A stretch of 64,000 nt of DNA from an uncultured bacterium (lineage in GTDB: Bacteria; Actinomycetota; Coriobacteriia; Coriobacteriales; Coriobacteriaceae). Shown here piece after piece: positions 44,314-52,669 of this stretch. The stretch is taken from the NCBI GenBank assembly GCA_905215385.1, contig CAJMPY010000003.1, forward strand, positions 103,453 through 167,452, read 5' to 3'. The notes under the pieces were generated by a model. It worked only from the letters and a program-made list of their open reading frames with translations, was not told the origin of the DNA and did not search any database. The position numbers and the translations under genes are program-made. Position 1 is the stretch's first letter; each line of letters begins with the position of its first letter.

Positions 44314-45195
44314 ATGACGGTCTTTATCCAATACCTGGTCAACGGCCTGTCCATGGGCAGCGTCTACGCCATCATCGCGTTGGGCTACACCATGGTCTAC
44401 GGTATCGCCAAGATGCTGAACTTCGCTCACGGCGACGTCATCATGGTCGGTGCCTATGTCTCGTTCTGTGCCACGTCGTATCTCGGCCTCCCGGGCTGGG
44501 CATCTGTAATTCTCTCTTGTGTGGTCTGTACCGTTCTCGGTGTTCTCATCGAGGGCCTGGCATACAAGCCGCTGCGTCAGGCGGGCCCGCTGGCCGTTCT
44601 GATCACGGCCATCGGCGTGTCCTACTTCCTGCAGAACGCCGCGCAGCTTCTGTGGGGCGCCACGCCCAAGAACTTCACTTCGCTCGTCACCCTCCCGGTG
44701 CCGGAGTTCTTGGCCAAGTTCAACGTGAGTGCCGTCTCGCTCGTCACCATCGTCGCCTGCCTGGTTATCATGGCCGGTCTGATGTTCTTTACAGGTAAGA
44801 CCAAGATGGGCAAGGCCATGCGCGCCGTGTCCGAGGACAAGGCCGCCGCTCAGCTCATGGGCATCAACGTCAACCGCACCATTTCGATGACGTTTGCCAT
44901 CGGCTCCGCCCTTGCCGCCATCGCCGGTGTGCTCCTGTGCTCCTACTCGCCGGTCCTGCAGCCCACCACGGGCGCCATGCCTGGCATCAAGGCCTTCGAC
45001 GCCGCCGTCTTCGGCGGTATCGGCTCCATCCCCGGTGCCTTTGTCGGTGGCATTCTCATCGGCATCATCGAGGCGATGGCACAGGCTTACATTTCCACGA
45101 GCCTTGCCAACTCCATCGTCTTTGGTGTTCTGATCATCGTCCTGCTCGTCAAGCCTGCCGGCCTCTTGGGCAAGTACGTCCCCGAGAAGGTGTAG
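44314..45195 (+). CDS. livH: Branched-chain amino acid ABC permease LivH
   Basis: 293 aa from the ATG at 44314 (GAAAGGGG 9 nt upstream). Eight or so membrane helices with QYLVNGLSMGSVYAIIALGYTMVYG and the EAA-type cytoplasmic loop (LMGINVNRTISMTFAIGSALAAIAG). It pairs with LivM to form the channel of the HAAT-family importer. Confidence 0.93.
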   Translation: MTVFIQYLVNGLSMGSVYAIIALGYTMVYGIAKMLNFAHGDVIMVGAYVSFCATSYLGLPGWASVILSCVVCTVLGVLIEGLAYKPLRQAGPLAVLITAIGVSYFLQNAAQLLWGATPKNFTSLVTLPVPEFLAKFNVSAVSLVTIVACLVIMAGLMFFTGKTKMGKAMRAVSEDKAAAQLMGINVNRTISMTFAIGSALAAIAGVLLCSYSPVLQPTTGAMPGIKAFDAAVFGGIGSIPGAFVGGILIGIIEAMAQAYISTSLANSIVFGVLIIVLLVKPAGLLGKYVPEKV

Positions 45196-45204
45196 GTGAG
45201 CGTT

Positions 45205-46284
45205 ATGAAGTTTCTTAAAGACAAGCAGACGCGTCACGACTTTGTTACGTACGCCATGTGCCTTGTGGCGTTCGCCATCGTGTTCTTTATGCAGTCCAAC
45301 CACATGATTCCGCGCATGATCGCCGGTCAGCTGGTTCCCATCACGGCCTATATCGTCATGGCCATCTCCCTTAACCTCGTCGTCGGCATCGCGGGCGACT
45401 TGTCGCTGGGCCACGCGGGCTTTATGAGTGTCGGTGCCTATACGGGAATCGTTACCGCGGTCGCGCTGGAGAGCGCCGTTCCCTCCGATCCGGTGCGCCT
45501 TATCATCAGTATCGTGGTCGGCGCCATCGCTGCCGCCATCCTGGGCTTCTTGATCGGCATCCCGGTCCTGCGCCTGAGCGGCGACTATCTGGCCATCGTG
45601 ACCCTGGCTTTTGGCGAGATCATCAAAGAGATCGTCACCTGCCTCATTGTGGGCGTCGACTCCCGCGGTCTGCATGTGATCTTTAACATCACGGGTAACT
45701 CCACGATCGACGACCTGCACCTGCTCGAGGACGGCACCGCCATCATCAAGGGCGCGCAGGGCGCATCGGGCGTGTCGACCTATTCGACTTTCCTTGCCGG
45801 CGCCATCCTGGTCATGGTCGCGCTCGTGATTGTACTCAACCTGGTCCGCAGCCGTACCGGCCGTGCCATTATGGCCGTGCGCGACAACAAGATCGCTGCC
45901 GAGTCCGTGGGTATCTCCGTCACCCAGTACCGCATGATCGCCTTCGTGGTTTCCGCCGCTCTCGCCGGTGCTGCCGGAGCCCTCTTCGGCGGTAACTTCT
46001 CGCAGCTCTCCGCCACCAAGTTCGACTTCAACACGTCCATCCTCATCCTGGTATTCGTGGTCCTGGGCGGTCTGGGCAATATGCGCGGCTCCGTCATCGC
46101 GGCGGCGTTGCTCACGGTGCTTCCCGAGCTGCTCCGTCAGTTCTCGGACTACCGCATGCTCATCTACGCCATCGTGCTGATCCTGGTCATGATCTTTACC
46201 AACAACCCGCAGCTCAAGGCGTTCTTCGCACGCATTAAGGACCACTTTGCTTCCAAGAAGGAGGTGGCAGCCGATGCCCAGTAA
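45205..46284 (+). CDS. livM: Branched-chain amino acid ABC permease LivM
   Basis: 359 aa from the ATG at 45205; a GTG at 45196 is also possible, since each has an AGG-rich site close upstream. It is a polytopic permease with NLVVGIAGDLSLGHAGFMSVGAYTG and GDYLAIVTLAFGEIIKE, both LivM signatures. It follows livH at once and overlaps livG by 11 nt. Confidence 0.92.
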   Translation: MKFLKDKQTRHDFVTYAMCLVAFAIVFFMQSNHMIPRMIAGQLVPITAYIVMAISLNLVVGIAGDLSLGHAGFMSVGAYTGIVTAVALESAVPSDPVRLIISIVVGAIAAAILGFLIGIPVLRLSGDYLAIVTLAFGEIIKEIVTCLIVGVDSRGLHVIFNITGNSTIDDLHLLEDGTAIIKGAQGASGVSTYSTFLAGAILVMVALVIVLNLVRSRTGRAIMAVRDNKIAAESVGISVTQYRMIAFVVSAALAGAAGALFGGNFSQLSATKFDFNTSILILVFVVLGGLGNMRGSVIAAALLTVLPELLRQFSDYRMLIYAIVLILVMIFTNNPQLKAFFARIKDHFASKKEVAADAQ

Positions 46285-47134
46285 ATTTGAGTTCAACAAG
46301 GGCAAGATGGTCCCGTATCCTTCTGGCGCCATCGTTCCCGACCGCGACCTGGGCCAGCGCCCGGCGCTCGAGTGCATCCACTTGGGCATTGAATTTGGCG
46401 GCCTTAAGGCAGTCGACGACTTTAGCCTGACCATCGGTAAGACCGAGATCGCCGGTCTGATCGGTCCCAACGGTGCCGGTAAGACCACGGTCTTCAACCT
46501 GCTCACCAAGGTGTACCAGCCCACGCACGGTACCATCCTGCTCGACGGTGAGGACACCTCGGGCAAGTCGGTCTATCAGGTCAACCGCATGGGTATTGCC
46601 CGTACCTTCCAGAACATTCGCCTGTTCAACACCATGACGGTGGAGGACAACGTCAAGGTCGGTCTGCACAACCAGGAGCGCTACTCCGGCTTTGAGGGCG
46701 TGCTGCGCCTGCCGACGTATTGGAAGCACGAGAAGGCCGCCCACGAGCGCGCCATGGAGCTGCTGTCCATTTTTGATATGGAGCACCTGGCAAACGAGCA
46801 GGCCGGCTCGCTGCCTTACGGCGCCCAGCGTCGTCTGGAGATCGTCCGCGCGCTTGCCACCAACCCCAAACTGCTGCTGCTCGACGAGCCTGCCGCCGGC
46901 ATGAACCCGTCCGAGACCGCGGAGCTCATGGAGAACATCGTCAAGATCCGCGACACCTTTGGCATCGCCATTATGCTTATCGAGCATGATATGTCGCTCG
47001 TCATGAACATCTGCGAGGGCATCTGCGTGCTCAACTTTGGTAAGGTCATCGCCAAGGGCACGGCCGAGGAGATCCAGAACAACGATGCCGTAATTGAGGC
47101 ATATCTGGGCAAGCAGGATAAGGGGGAGAACTAA
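46274..47134 (+). CDS. livG: Branched-chain amino acid ABC transporter ATPase LivG
   Basis: 286 aa from the ATG at 46274 (AAGGAGG, 8 nt upstream). ABC ATPase: Walker A GPNGAGKTT, signature LPYGAQRR in place of LSGGQ, Walker B LLLLDEPAAGMNPSE, H-loop EHDMS. A 25-aa N-terminal extension precedes the domain. It powers import together with LivF. Confidence 0.93.
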   Translation: MPSKFEFNKGKMVPYPSGAIVPDRDLGQRPALECIHLGIEFGGLKAVDDFSLTIGKTEIAGLIGPNGAGKTTVFNLLTKVYQPTHGTILLDGEDTSGKSVYQVNRMGIARTFQNIRLFNTMTVEDNVKVGLHNQERYSGFEGVLRLPTYWKHEKAAHERAMELLSIFDMEHLANEQAGSLPYGAQRRLEIVRALATNPKLLLLDEPAAGMNPSETAELMENIVKIRDTFGIAIMLIEHDMSLVMNICEGICVLNFGKVIAKGTAEEIQNNDAVIEAYLGKQDKGEN

Positions 47135-47848
47135 ATGGCAGAGCCGATGCTTTCCGTCTACAACATCAACGTCTGGTACGGCGCTATCCACGCCATCAAG
47201 GACATCTCCTTTAACGTCAACGAGGGCGAGATCGTGGCCCTGATCGGCGCGAACGGCGCCGGTAAGTCCACGACGCTTAAAACCATCTCGGGCCTGCTGC
47301 GTTCCAAGACCGGCTCCATCAAGTTTATGGGCGAGGACATTACCCATACGCCTGCCGATAAACTGGTGGGCAAGGGCCTGGCCCAGGTTCCCGAGGGCCG
47401 TCGCGCCTTTTTGCAGATGACGGTCGAGGAGAACCTGGAGATGGGCGCCTACACGCAGCCCAAGTCCACGGTGGCTCCGGGCCTTGAGCGCGTCTACGAG
47501 CAGTTCCCGCGCCTTAAGGAGCGCCGTCGCCAGGTCGCCGGCACCCTTTCGGGCGGCGAACAGCAGATGCTCGTTATGGGGCGCGCCCTTATGAGCAACC
47601 CCAAGCTGCTCATGCTCGATGAGCCTTCCATGGGTCTGGCGCCGATTCTGATCGAGCAGATCTTCCAGATTGTCGAGGACCTGCACAAGGCCGGTACCAC
47701 GGTGCTTCTGGTCGAGCAGAACGCCCAGATGGCGCTTTCAATCGCCACGCGCGGCTACGTGCTCGAGACCGGCAAGATCACCATGACCGGCACCGGCCAA
47801 GAGCTCCTGCACGACGACAACGTCCGCAAGGCTTACCTGGGCGGCTAG
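47135..47848 (+). CDS. livF: Branched-chain amino acid ABC transporter ATPase LivF
   Basis: 237 aa, starting at the base after the livG stop codon. Walker A GANGAGKST, signature LSGGEQQML, Walker B LLMLDEPSMGLAPI and the LivF phrase KTGSIKFMGEDIT. It is the last gene of the importer operon. A 10-bp hairpin (47854-47863 with 47868-47877) follows but has no T run, which fits loss of sequence beside the mobile relics that start here. Confidence 0.93.
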   Translation: MAEPMLSVYNINVWYGAIHAIKDISFNVNEGEIVALIGANGAGKSTTLKTISGLLRSKTGSIKFMGEDITHTPADKLVGKGLAQVPEGRRAFLQMTVEENLEMGAYTQPKSTVAPGLERVYEQFPRLKERRRQVAGTLSGGEQQMLVMGRALMSNPKLLMLDEPSMGLAPILIEQIFQIVEDLHKAGTTVLLVEQNAQMALSIATRGYVLETGKITMTGTGQELLHDDNVRKAYLGG

Positions 47849-47902
47849 GGACTTCCGCCGTTCTGCCGAACGGCGGACCGGCCGACGCTGCGCGGGCGCC
47901 CT

Positions 47903-48022
47903 GATCGACGTGCCGAAGCTCCTCACCCTTGGGGCTATGCCGCGGTACGAGGCCAGGTGGTCATGGTCCGGGAACCTCGCGATGTCGAATGACACCGCGA
48001 GGTTCGCCGCCGTCCTCGGCGG
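47903..48022 (-). pseudogene. IS110-family transposase relic
   Basis: On the minus strand the frame reads PPRTAANLAVSF-DIARFPDHDHLASYRG-IAPRVRSFGTSI. This is the conserved C-terminal Transposase_20 block of IS110 transposases (family pattern: PG.GP.TAA.L, ISRFPS..HLASYAGLAP, SG.S). Only about 40 residues of it are recognisable; the rest of the gene is missing and the flanks do not continue the homology. It is a decayed fragment. Confidence 0.65.
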
Positions 48023-48199
48023 CCTCGACCCCCGAGTGGGCGATCCCCACGCGCTAACGCCTGCAAACAAGGGGATTGCCAAGACGCCGCCGGGCACCTC
48101 CGTCATAGACGTGGAAGTGCGGCCGCGCTGAAGCACTGCGCGGTGTCTGCTCGCTTATGTGCGCATCACGAAGGAAGACCAGATCGGTGAGCGGGATTG

Positions 48200-48390
48200 G
48201 CCCGAAGTCGAGAGATTCCCATCAGCCTCTCGTCGGTCGATGACCGGTTCACCACGCAGGAAGAGCGTGACGGAAGGTCTCGCAAAAAGGCTCCGAGCGC
48301 GGCGTGCTCATGCCCGTCGTGGTGCGCCCGAAGGGGGGGGACGGCTGCTACGAGCTCGATCATTTGCGAGGAGAAGACGAACCAGTCGTT
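48200..48390 (+). pseudogene. ParB-like nuclease domain relic, frameshifted
   Basis: Three plus-strand frames together give the ParB pattern: IPISLSSVDDRFTTQEERD (frame of 48197), then EGLAK, then SERGVLMPVVVRPKGGDG and CYEL (frame of 48304). ParB proteins of plasmids and integrated elements in this class read ...D..FTTQEERD...LAESV..RGVL.P.VVRPK..G.YE. At least two frameshifts separate the parts and the GHRRK box is replaced by DHLRGED. It marks a lost plasmid or integrative element. Confidence 0.55.
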
Positions 48391-48623
48391 GCAGATCCAA
48401 TATGGATCTCGCCGACCTCGGCAAGCTGCTCGATGAGTGGAAGCCCTGTCGGGTCGTCTATTTCAACACCACCCAGAATGATGGTGTCATCGCGCAGGTC
48501 GATCTGCGTGTTGAGCACAGCGAGGTTAAAGCCGGAGGCCACAAATCCGATAGCAGCCAGGACGAGCCCCGTGGCAACAAGCCCACCCGCTACGGCAAGG
48601 TAAATCCTTTTTACGCTGGACAT
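48360..48623 (-). pseudogene. Truncated DUF4097-type membrane protein
   Basis: 87 aa: an N-terminal membrane helix (LAVAGGLVATGLVLAAIGFVA) and the beginning of an outside beta region (NTQIDLRDDTIILGGVEI), ending SATTGSSSPRK. Genes in this place after PadR and DUF1700 normally encode DUF4097 proteins of 250 aa or more (compare the intact one at 10103-11002). The homologous part stops near 48400, exactly where the ParB relic on the other strand begins, so the tail is foreign antisense sequence. Probably non-functional. Confidence 0.6.
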
Positions 48624-48637
48624 GTTTGCACTCCTTC

Positions 48638-49270
48638 CTATGCCGTGAGCGGCGCCGCTTCGGCGCCCATGCGGCTCTTATTGCCTCGATCTTTCCAGAA
48701 GGGCGAAACGGCTTTCTTCGCCCAAAGGGCAGAGAGGCGCGCGATCTGCTTGGACGCCGTCCAGGCGCCGGCTCCCGTGAGGAGCGCCACACCGATGGAA
48801 GCGAATCCCATTCCCATCGAGGCCAAAACGTACGGAACATGCCCGATAATGATGCCGTCCACGGCGAACAGGAGCCCTACCAGGCCCGCGCCCCCGAATG
48901 CCGCGGCCACGATCCACACGCAGAGCGCAAGAACCCAAATACAGATGTAGACTGCAGCGGCAACGGCGACGAACGCGAGCAGCAGCGGAATCCATACCGG
49001 AGAGCCCACGATGGCGAGCGCCCATAGAAGTGCCGTGCTCTTGCGCTTGGTCCTCGCGATCGCGCGCGGCACGGCGGGCAGTTCGTCGAGCGTTGCCTCG
49101 GCGACCTCACCGGGCGTGCCCATGGCGGCCACAGCCTCGGCCTCCGTCATGCCGTCCTCCATACGGTCGGCGATGGCCTCCGCGTAGAACTCCTGCGTTT
49201 CCTTTACCTGATCTGCCGGCAGGCAGGCCAGAAGCTCGCCCAGCCGGTTCAAGAACTCATCGCGCGTCAT
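48638..49270 (-). CDS. DUF1700 / HAAS-domain membrane protein
   Basis: 210 aa. The N-terminal HAAS domain (about 1-65: TRDEFLNRLGELLACLPADQV, MTEAEAVAAMGTPGEVA) is followed by two to four membrane helices (about 75-190). HAAS proteins act in envelope-stress signalling together with PadR-type regulators. Its start overlaps the padR-type gene by 14 nt, so they are coupled. It precedes the truncated DUF4097 gene by 14 bp. Confidence 0.85.
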   Translation of the reverse strand: MTRDEFLNRLGELLACLPADQVKETQEFYAEAIADRMEDGMTEAEAVAAMGTPGEVAEATLDELPAVPRAIARTKRKSTALLWALAIVGSPVWIPLLLAFVAVAAAVYICIWVLALCVWIVAAAFGGAGLVGLLFAVDGIIIGHVPYVLASMGMGFASIGVALLTGAGAWTASKQIARLSALWAKKAVSPFWKDRGNKSRMGAEAAPLTA

Positions 49271-49577
49271 GGTGCGCCCCCTCCACGTAACGGTAGATCT
49301 CCTGCACGGATGGCCATTCGGCGAGGAACTCGGCGATACGCTCGCGCCCGGCGTCCGTGATGCGGTAGTACCTCCGCAGCCGCCCGTTGTGCTCGGCGGA
49401 GCGCGCGGTGATGCAGCCCGCCTTCTCCAGGCGCTTGAGCAACGGATAGAGCGTGGATTCCGTGAGCCCCATACTCGCGGGCACGTCCTTCACGATCTGA
49501 TAGCCGTAGGATTCCTCGCCCGAGACGGCCGCGAGCACGCAGGCCTCGAGGAAGCCGCGCTTCATCTGTGCCTCCAT
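49257..49577 (-). CDS. PadR family transcriptional regulator
   Basis: 106 aa from the ATG at 49577 (AAAGGAGG 7 nt upstream). The winged-helix PadR pattern is clear: KRGFLEACVLAAVSGEESYGYQIVKDV, STLYPLLKRLEKAGCI and YYRITDAGRERI. It lacks the long C-terminal dimerisation helix, as in the short subfamily-2 PadR proteins. It is first in the operon with DUF1700 and a DUF4097 remnant, and is probably autoregulated through the palindrome in its promoter. Confidence 0.9.
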   Translation of the reverse strand: MEAQMKRGFLEACVLAAVSGEESYGYQIVKDVPASMGLTESTLYPLLKRLEKAGCITARSAEHNGRLRRYYRITDAGRERIAEFLAEWPSVQEIYRYVEGAHHDAR

Positions 49578-49595
49578 CCGCACACCTCCTTTCGT

Positions 49596-49643
49596 AGTAT
49601 ACTGTGTAACACCTACTATATGACACATAGTATATGATGTCAA
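49596..49643 (-). promoter_or_regulatory. padR-type promoter with overlapping operator palindrome
   Basis: Minus strand: TTGACA (49643-49638), 17-nt spacer, TATAGT (49620-49615), a near-consensus sigma-70 promoter. An imperfect palindrome (AGTATACTGTGT at 49596-49607 against ACACATAGTATAT at 49623-49635) spans the spacer and -10, as expected for a PadR operator. Confidence 0.75.
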
Positions 49644-49682
49644 CAGTTGTCGTATAGGGAGTCCGGTCTGTCTGTCCCCTGC

Positions 49683-49729
49683 GGGTACTCATTGGGGACG
49701 TACTTAAATGAGTACTTAAATGAGTACCC
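49683..49729. repeat. Intergenic palindrome with tandem 12-mers
   Basis: GGGTACTCATT (49683-49693) is inverted at AATGAGTACCC (49719-49729); between and within are two copies of TACTTAAATGAG. GGGGACGTAC and, further on, CTGGGGACGTTCC lie beside it, resembling the GGGGACA-type repeats in other gaps here. It has no T run and no adjacent coding start. Confidence 0.5.
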
Positions 49730-49873
49730 ATCGCTCAAGGTGGCACCTGGGGACGTTCCTTATGTGCCGGCACTTTGGGACACTCCTTGTCAAGGTTTTG
49801 TTCCATCGTGCGGGTTGCTATTTAACGTGCGACAATGCCGTGTGGAAATCGAAATGTCTCCTGGGGGCTATCT

Positions 49874-50551
49874 ATGCTGTACGAGTTTTGTGCCGAGAAC
49901 TTTGAGCGTGTGCCGGCGGCTATCGATGCCGGTGCTAAGCGCATCGAGTTGTGCGACAACCTTGCCGTCGGTGGTACCACGCCCTCGGCCGGCGTTATCA
50001 GCACTACGGTCAGCTATGCTCACGAGCATGACGCGCGAGTGATGTGCATGATTCGCCCGCGTGGCGGTGACTTTCACTACAACCAGGACGAGCTGCGCAT
50101 GATGGAGATGGACTTGGGTCTTGCCGTGAGCGCCGGCGTTGACGGCCTGGTCTTTGGCTGCTGCAAGCCCTGTGCCGGCGGCTGGGCGCTCGACGAGCTC
50201 ACCCTCGGCGCCCTCGTGATGGCTACGGGCTGCGCGACCGAGGAGTGCAAGCGCGGGGCCATCGATATCACCTTCCACATGGCCTTTGACCAGCTCTCGC
50301 TCGAGGCTCAGCTCGATGCCATTGACACACTCGCCGACTGCGGCATCACGCGCATCCTGACGCATGGTGGTGCTGCCGGAACGCCGATCGAGGACAACCT
50401 GGAGCACCTGTCGCGTCTTGTCGAGTATGCGGGCGACCGCCTGACCATTCTTCCCGGTGGCGGCATTTCCACGGCCAATCGCGATACCGTGGCGGCGGCA
50501 CTGGGCGTCTCCGAACTCCATGGCACCAAGATCGTGCCGCTGGAGGTATAA
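49874..50551 (+). CDS. cutC: CutC family protein
   Basis: 225 aa from the ATG at 49874. TIM-barrel CutC signatures: YEFCAENFERVPAAIDAGAKRIELCDNLA, MIRPRGGDF, GLVFGCCK, FHMAFDQL and RILTHGGA. The family was named for copper tolerance in E. coli, but its true biochemical role is uncertain. The next gene begins 3 nt after the stop and is probably co-transcribed. Confidence 0.93.
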   Translation: MLYEFCAENFERVPAAIDAGAKRIELCDNLAVGGTTPSAGVISTTVSYAHEHDARVMCMIRPRGGDFHYNQDELRMMEMDLGLAVSAGVDGLVFGCCKPCAGGWALDELTLGALVMATGCATEECKRGAIDITFHMAFDQLSLEAQLDAIDTLADCGITRILTHGGAAGTPIEDNLEHLSRLVEYAGDRLTILPGGGISTANRDTVAAALGVSELHGTKIVPLEV

Positions 50552-50554
50552 CCC

Positions 50555-51352
50555 GTGGCGCTGGTATTTGACGTTCAGCAGGCGAGCGGTAAGCCCGACG
50601 ATAATCGTCGCCCTGGCACCGCGTGCCCCTTTTGTGACACGGAGGGGCTCGCCAACATCATCCAGCGCGATGGTGACTGCATCTGGCTCGAGAATAGGTT
50701 CAAGACCTTGCGCGCCACCCGTCAAACCGTGTTGATTGAATCGGCAGATCACGATGCCGACTTGGTGACCTATGAGCCGGATGAACTCCACCATGTGATG
50801 CGGTTTGCTCTGGGCTGTTGGCAGCAGATGATCGATTCCCAGCAGTACCGCAGTGTACTCATGTATAAGAACAAAGGTCCGCTTTCGGGCGGCAGCCTCG
50901 TCCATCCACACATGCAGATTGTGGGCTTGGAACAGGAGGACGGCTATGCGGCGCTGACCTTAGCCAACTTTGAAGGCATCGCTGTCTGGCAGCAGGGGAG
51001 AATCTCGGTCAACATCTCAACCGAACCGATTATGGGATTCTTTGAGGTCAACGTCTCGGCTCCACAGGGAATCGCCGCCAGCGACGACGCCCGCGACCAA
51101 GCCGAAGCGGACCTGTTTGCCGATGCGATTCAGGTGGCCCTGCGCTATATCCTGCACGAGCACCACGGCGGCCGCGCGGAGTCGTACAACTTGTTCTTCT
51201 ACCACATGGACGGCCGGACCATTGCCAAGGCGCTTCCGCGTTGGGTGGTTTCGCCCTACTTTGTCGGCTATCGTTTGGCCCAGGTTAATGCCGAGACCAC
51301 GCTCGATATCGATGCTGATCGCCTGCGTGCGCATCTGGAAACGCTCGTATAG
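50555..51352 (+). CDS. HIT-superfamily protein, GalT/DUF4931-like
   Basis: 265 aa from a GTG with GGAGG 8 nt upstream. A zinc-binding CPFC near residue 26 and the HIT motif GGSLVHPHMQIVGLE (His-x-His as HPHMQ) are those of galactose-1-phosphate uridylyltransferase relatives (DUF4931). It may be a nucleotidyl transferase or hydrolase acting on a nucleotide sugar; the true GalT residues are only partly kept. It is probably coupled to cutC. Confidence 0.75.
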   Translation: MALVFDVQQASGKPDDNRRPGTACPFCDTEGLANIIQRDGDCIWLENRFKTLRATRQTVLIESADHDADLVTYEPDELHHVMRFALGCWQQMIDSQQYRSVLMYKNKGPLSGGSLVHPHMQIVGLEQEDGYAALTLANFEGIAVWQQGRISVNISTEPIMGFFEVNVSAPQGIAASDDARDQAEADLFADAIQVALRYILHEHHGGRAESYNLFFYHMDGRTIAKALPRWVVSPYFVGYRLAQVNAETTLDIDADRLRAHLETLV

Positions 51353-51382
51353 CAAGACTAACACCCGCGTAATGCGGACAGT

Positions 51383-52381
51383 CTAGCGTCCCATGGCGTC
51401 GCGGCCGGCCTCGACGCGCTTGCGTTGGGCGGCGCGCTCCTCGCCGGTCAGTCGCTCAAAGAGATGTCCGATAACCGAGGCGAGCACCTGCTGAAACAGC
51501 GTTCCGCACATGACGGGAAACACGACTTCGCCTGGAAAGTACTGTGTGGCGATGACGGCGCCCGAAGAGATGTTGCGCATGCCGCAGGTAAAGCACATGG
51601 TAGTCGTCTCGCTATATGGCAGATGCAGCGCACGTGCGACCAGAAAACCGACGACAAAGCCGCTGATGGCGAAGACCAAAATAAAGAGGGCGACTTCCAG
51701 GCGCACCGCGTTTATGTGCAGCACGTACTCGCTCATAGCGGTGGAGTTGGACGCGATGACGCCCATCATCATGAACTTGCAGGCGGGCGAGAGCACGGGA
51801 GAGAGTTTCTCGTGGCCCCAGCCGCGCGTGAGTTCATTGATGGCAATACCGAGCACAGCGGGGATGGCGATCATAAAGGCCATGTTCTGCATCATGCTCG
51901 GCACGTCGATCGAGACGGTGGCGCCCAGCAGGAGCTTGAGCGTAAGCGGAATCGTCACAGGTGAGATAACCGAGGACGTCAGGATGATGGTGAGCGCGAG
52001 CGGGCCGTTGCCGCCGAACATGCTGATCCACATAAAAGCGGTGATGGCCACGGGCACGCTGTATTCGAGCACAATGCCGCAGACAAGGTTGGGGTTGGAG
52101 CCAAAGAAGAGTGACCCCATGGCATACGCCGCGATGGGAATAAGCACCGCCGAGACGAGCAGCGCCAAGACTAGGTGCAACGGACGGCGGAACACCTCGG
52201 TTACCTGGTGAAAGGTGTTGCTGAGCGCACCCTGAAACGTCATAAAGGCAAACAAGGTGGGAACGATGGGCTTGAGTACGCCAATCTGTTGGGGAAAGAG
52301 CACGCCGAGTGCCACGCAAATCGGAACGATGACCTGCATGTGCCCCGCGAGAAACTTGCCCAGTCCAACCCATTGCTTCAT
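51383..52381 (-). CDS. Bile acid:sodium symporter family (BASS) transporter
   Basis: 332 aa with about ten membrane helices. BASS features: VPTLFAFMTFQGAL, LEYSVPVAITAFMWISMFGGN and CFTCGMRNISSGAVIATQYFPGEVVFPVM, corresponding to the core crossover region of SBF-like transporters. In bacteria such proteins carry pantoate, thiazole precursors, 2-keto acids or bile acids; the substrate is open. Convergent with the cutC pair. Confidence 0.85.
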   Translation of the reverse strand: MKQWVGLGKFLAGHMQVIVPICVALGVLFPQQIGVLKPIVPTLFAFMTFQGALSNTFHQVTEVFRRPLHLVLALLVSAVLIPIAAYAMGSLFFGSNPNLVCGIVLEYSVPVAITAFMWISMFGGNGPLALTIILTSSVISPVTIPLTLKLLLGATVSIDVPSMMQNMAFMIAIPAVLGIAINELTRGWGHEKLSPVLSPACKFMMMGVIASNSTAMSEYVLHINAVRLEVALFILVFAISGFVVGFLVARALHLPYSETTTMCFTCGMRNISSGAVIATQYFPGEVVFPVMCGTLFQQVLASVIGHLFERLTGEERAAQRKRVEAGRDAMGR

Positions 52382-52543
52382 ATGCGCTTGTGACTCCCTT
52401 TGCCCGTGAACCCGTTTTGAATGGATATGCTAGACGCTCGCATGCGTCCGTGCGTCAGAAACGCTCGAATATTTCGAGGCTATTACCGGCATCGTTTACC
52501 GAAACCGCGGCGTGCTGCGGCGATTTGCGTCTGCTCTGCACGG

Positions 52544-52549
52544 TATAAT
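52544..52549 (+). promoter_or_regulatory. Consensus -10 TATAAT upstream of recJ
   Basis: A perfect TATAAT lies about 110 bp before the recJ start, in an otherwise GC-rich gap. No consensus -35 is found 16-18 nt upstream. A small palindrome CTCGAA-TAT-TTCGAG (52464-52478) lies 65 bp further upstream. Confidence 0.5.
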
Positions 52550-52603
52550 AAATCCGTTCAACAGATCTGCCTGCCGAAGCGGGCATACACAGAGGACTCA
52601 TCG

Positions 52604-52669
52604 CTATGAACCGTGAGAGGTATCGCGGCGACCTGCCCCTATCGGGGGTGGGCGCCTATGTCATCGCTT
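52604..52669 (+). CDS. 21-codon leader-type reading frame overlapping the recJ start
   Basis: ATG at 52604 with AGAGGA 7 nt upstream encodes MNRERYRGDLPLSGVGAYVIA, ending at a TAA (52667-52669) that overlaps the beginning of recJ (ATG at 52658) in another frame. It may couple translation of recJ; there is no sign that the peptide itself is functional. Confidence 0.35.

Noticed and set aside
44290..46566. 758-codon minus-strand frame opposite livH-livM-livG
   Set aside because: Asp/His/Gly-rich antisense composition and no domain; the plus strand has the standard LIV operon.
52464..52478. LexA box upstream of recJ
   Set aside because: CTCGAATATTTCGAG lacks the GAAC-N4-GTTC spacing; arms are 6 bp around 3 bp, so it does not fit an SOS box.
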